A stretch of 44,567 nucleotides of DNA from Oscillospiraceae bacterium. Its GTDB lineage: Bacteria > Bacillota > Clostridia > Oscillospirales > Oscillospiraceae. Below are positions 43,549-44,567 of the stretch, piece by piece; within the stretch, counting starts at the first letter, position 1; every line of letters starts with the position of its first letter. The notes beneath the pieces were generated by a model, which was not told the DNA's origin, searched no databases, and was given only the letters and a program-made list of their open reading frames with translations. Location of the stretch: assembly GCA_022792495.1 (NCBI GenBank), contig JAAWBD010000015.1, positions 1 through 44,567 on the forward strand, read 5' to 3'. Both the position numbers and the translations under genes were made by a program.

Positions 43549-44085
43549 TTACTTTTTGTTCTCTTTAGCCACCTTAGAGGCCAGGAATATGGACATATGC
43601 CGCCCGTCCAGCTTGGGCTCCTTATCCATAGAGGCCACCTCGGCGCACTGCTCGGCAAACTTCAGCAACAGCTCCCGGCCAATCTCTGTATGGGCCATCT
43701 CCCGGCCCCGGAACCGAACCGTTACCTTCACCCGATCCCCGTCGGCCAGGAATTTCTGGGCGTTGCGGAGCTTCACATTGAAGTCGTTGACGTCAATGCT
43801 GGGAGACATACGGACTTCCTTGATCTCCACCACCCGCTGGTTCTTCTTGGCTTCCTTCTCCCGCTTGGTCTGCTCAAACTTGAACTTTCCGTAGTCCATA
43901 AGCTTGCACACCGGGGGAACGGCATTGGGTGAGATCTTCACCAGGTCAAGATTGGCCTCCTCCGCCTTACTAAGAGCCTCCTGGGCTGTCATAATGCCCA
44001 GCTGCTCACCATCAGCGGAAACCAGGCGAACCTCTTTATCGCGGATGTCCTCGTTGATCTGATGTCCCTTCTCTTTACTGCTGAT
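43549..44085 (-). CDS. infC: Translation initiation factor IF-3 with an AUC start codon
   Basis: 178 residues. N-terminal domain HQINEDIRDKEVRLVSADGEQLG, a linker, and the C-terminal domain with EVRMSPSIDVNDFNVKL and VTVRFRGREMAHTEIG. The first in-frame ATG (43992) would remove 31 conserved N-terminal residues. The only codon placed correctly behind AGGAGGT (44094-44100, 9 bases) is ATC at 44085, giving I-S-S-K-E-K-G-H-Q-I-N-E. IF-3 genes often use AUU, AUC or AUA because IF-3 rejects such starts, which gives autoregulation. First gene of infC-rpmI-rplT. Confidence 0.95.
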   Translation of the reverse strand: MSSKEKGHQINEDIRDKEVRLVSADGEQLGIMTAQEALSKAEEANLDLVKISPNAVPPVCKLMDYGKFKFEQTKREKEAKKNQRVVEIKEVRMSPSIDVNDFNVKLRNAQKFLADGDRVKVTVRFRGREMAHTEIGRELLLKFAEQCAEVASMDKEPKLDGRHMSIFLASKVAKENKK

Positions 44086-44246
44086 AGAAACGCACCTCCT
44101 TCAACACACACGGCACATAAAAACGGAGCCGAAAAACGGCTCCGCAACAGGACACAACAACGCCGCATCGCGGCGGGTGCTTTCCATGTTGACCCCTTCG
44201 CCTGTGGCGGGAGGTGAGGACGAAACCGTTCCTACTTTATTGTGCT
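44086..44246 (-). ncRNA. infC operon leader (L20-leader type)
   Basis: About 160 bases of GC-rich leader between the promoter and infC. It contains a CCGCCGCGATGCGGCG hairpin, then a terminator hairpin, then the strong ribosome site. Position and terminator fit the L20 leader of Firmicutes, where L20 binds the RNA and favours termination. Not tested against a covariance model. Confidence 0.7.
44119..44144 (-). terminator. Attenuator hairpin in the infC leader
   Basis: CGGAGCCG, five-base T loop, CGGCTCCG, then G and five U in the minus direction, 34 bases before infC. Being inside the leader of its own operon, it is an attenuator rather than an end terminator. Confidence 0.88.
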
Positions 44247-44251
44247 TAGCT

Positions 44252-44280
44252 AGTATAACAGTCTCCCTCTCTCTTGTCAA
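44252..44280 (-). promoter_or_regulatory. Promoter of infC-rpmI-rplT
   Basis: TTGACA (44275-44280), 17-bp spacer, TATACT (44252-44257). The -35 box contains the TGA stop codon (44277-44279) of the upstream gene, an extremely tight junction. Confidence 0.9.
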
Positions 44281-44567
44281 GGATTATTTTCCTTGATTTT
44301 CTCCAAATCAACTTCCCTCTTATGTTGGAGATGGATCCCGATGTGTCCTATCCCCAAAGACACGGCGGCCAGGATCAGCCACAGGTATTTTCCATAGAAG
44401 CCCAGGCAGAGCACGGCCAGCACCGGCAGGGTCGCTCCCGCCACAGGCACACCGCAGAAGGGACCGTAAAAGTCTTCCAAGGTATACCCACCCAGGAAAT
44501 ACCGGAGCCAAAAGCCCTCGTACAGGGCCATAAGAAGCCCCGCCGCCACAAGCCACCAGCTCCAGGC
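44277..44567 (-). CDS. C-terminal part of a membrane protein (5' end beyond window)
   Basis: 96 residues are visible, open to the window edge; the GTG at 44549 is not needed as a start, because the frame reads on through a Trp-rich helix (WSWWLVAAGLLMALYEG). Three hydrophobic segments, then a charged tail (QHKREVDLEKIKENNP). Family not recognised; position before infC suggests an unrelated upstream operon. Confidence 0.7.
   Translation of the reverse strand, partial: AWSWWLVAAGLLMALYEGFWLRYFLGGYTLEDFYGPFCGVPVAGATLPVLAVLCLGFYGKYLWLILAAVSLGIGHIGIHLQHKREVDLEKIKENNP

Noticed and set aside
1-44567. CRISPR arrays, insertion sequences, attachment sites, tRNA or rRNA genes
   Set aside because: No regularly spaced repeats, transposase or integrase frames, or tRNA-like cloverleaf outside T-box leaders were seen by eye; a tRNA scan would be decisive.

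Overview
The window looks like chromosomal DNA from a GC-rich member of the Clostridia, most likely an Oscillospiraceae-type gut bacterium (Flavonifractor/Oscillibacter-like). This placement is an inference. It rests on Firmicutes hallmarks: two T-box leaders, a yjdF riboswitch, an infC-rpmI-rplT operon with an upstream attenuator, TrpXYZ, YmfF/YmfH and SLH-anchored proteins, combined with high GC and the absence of mobile elements. About 90 percent of the DNA is coding. No tRNA, rRNA, CRISPR array, prophage or insertion sequence was seen. Most operons are separated by clear rho-independent hairpins and near-consensus sigma-A promoters.

Layout. 1-5.2 kb (minus): a GMP synthase lacking its glutaminase domain (cut by the edge), a complete GMP synthase, three small unknown proteins and a membrane-anchored metallophosphoesterase. 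5.3-6.4 kb (plus): a DUF421/DUF4363 pair. 6.4-12.0 kb (minus): yjdF with its riboswitch, nrdR, folD, lgt and an M16 peptidase pair. 12.1-19.2 kb (minus): one 2379-residue cyclic beta-1,2-glucan synthase-like protein. 19.3-26.3 kb (plus): glpK, a very cysteine-rich small protein, comEC, exonuclease III and an SLH-anchored S41 protease. 26.4-29.7 kb (minus): a tryptophan ABC transporter behind a Trp T-box. 29.7-33.1 kb (plus): a MarR-DegV pair, then leuA behind a Leu T-box. 33.2-38.0 kb (minus): polA-rimI-GNAT-tsaD. 38.1-42.5 kb (minus): an ECF sigma factor with its membrane partner, a MATE exporter, a nitrilase-family amidase and a TipA-like MerR regulator. 42.6-44.6 kb: a small membrane protein, infC-rpmI-rplT and the end of an unknown membrane protein.

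The most interesting place is the trpXYZ leader. Behind the T-box terminator, and only transcribed when it is antiterminated, lies a 32-codon reading frame with its own strong ribosome binding site and three Trp codons. Its stop codon overlaps the trpX start codon. Uncharged tRNA-Trp could therefore be read twice, once by the T-box and once by a translating ribosome, as known for the B. subtilis anti-TRAP operon. In addition, the substrate-binding protein trpX has Arg where the lipoprotein Cys should be.

Other notable points are the tandem GMP synthases, two promoters whose -35 box lies inside an inverted repeat, an AUC start codon for infC, a MerR-type promoter with a 19-bp spacer, and a 15-bp palindrome over the marR-degV promoter.
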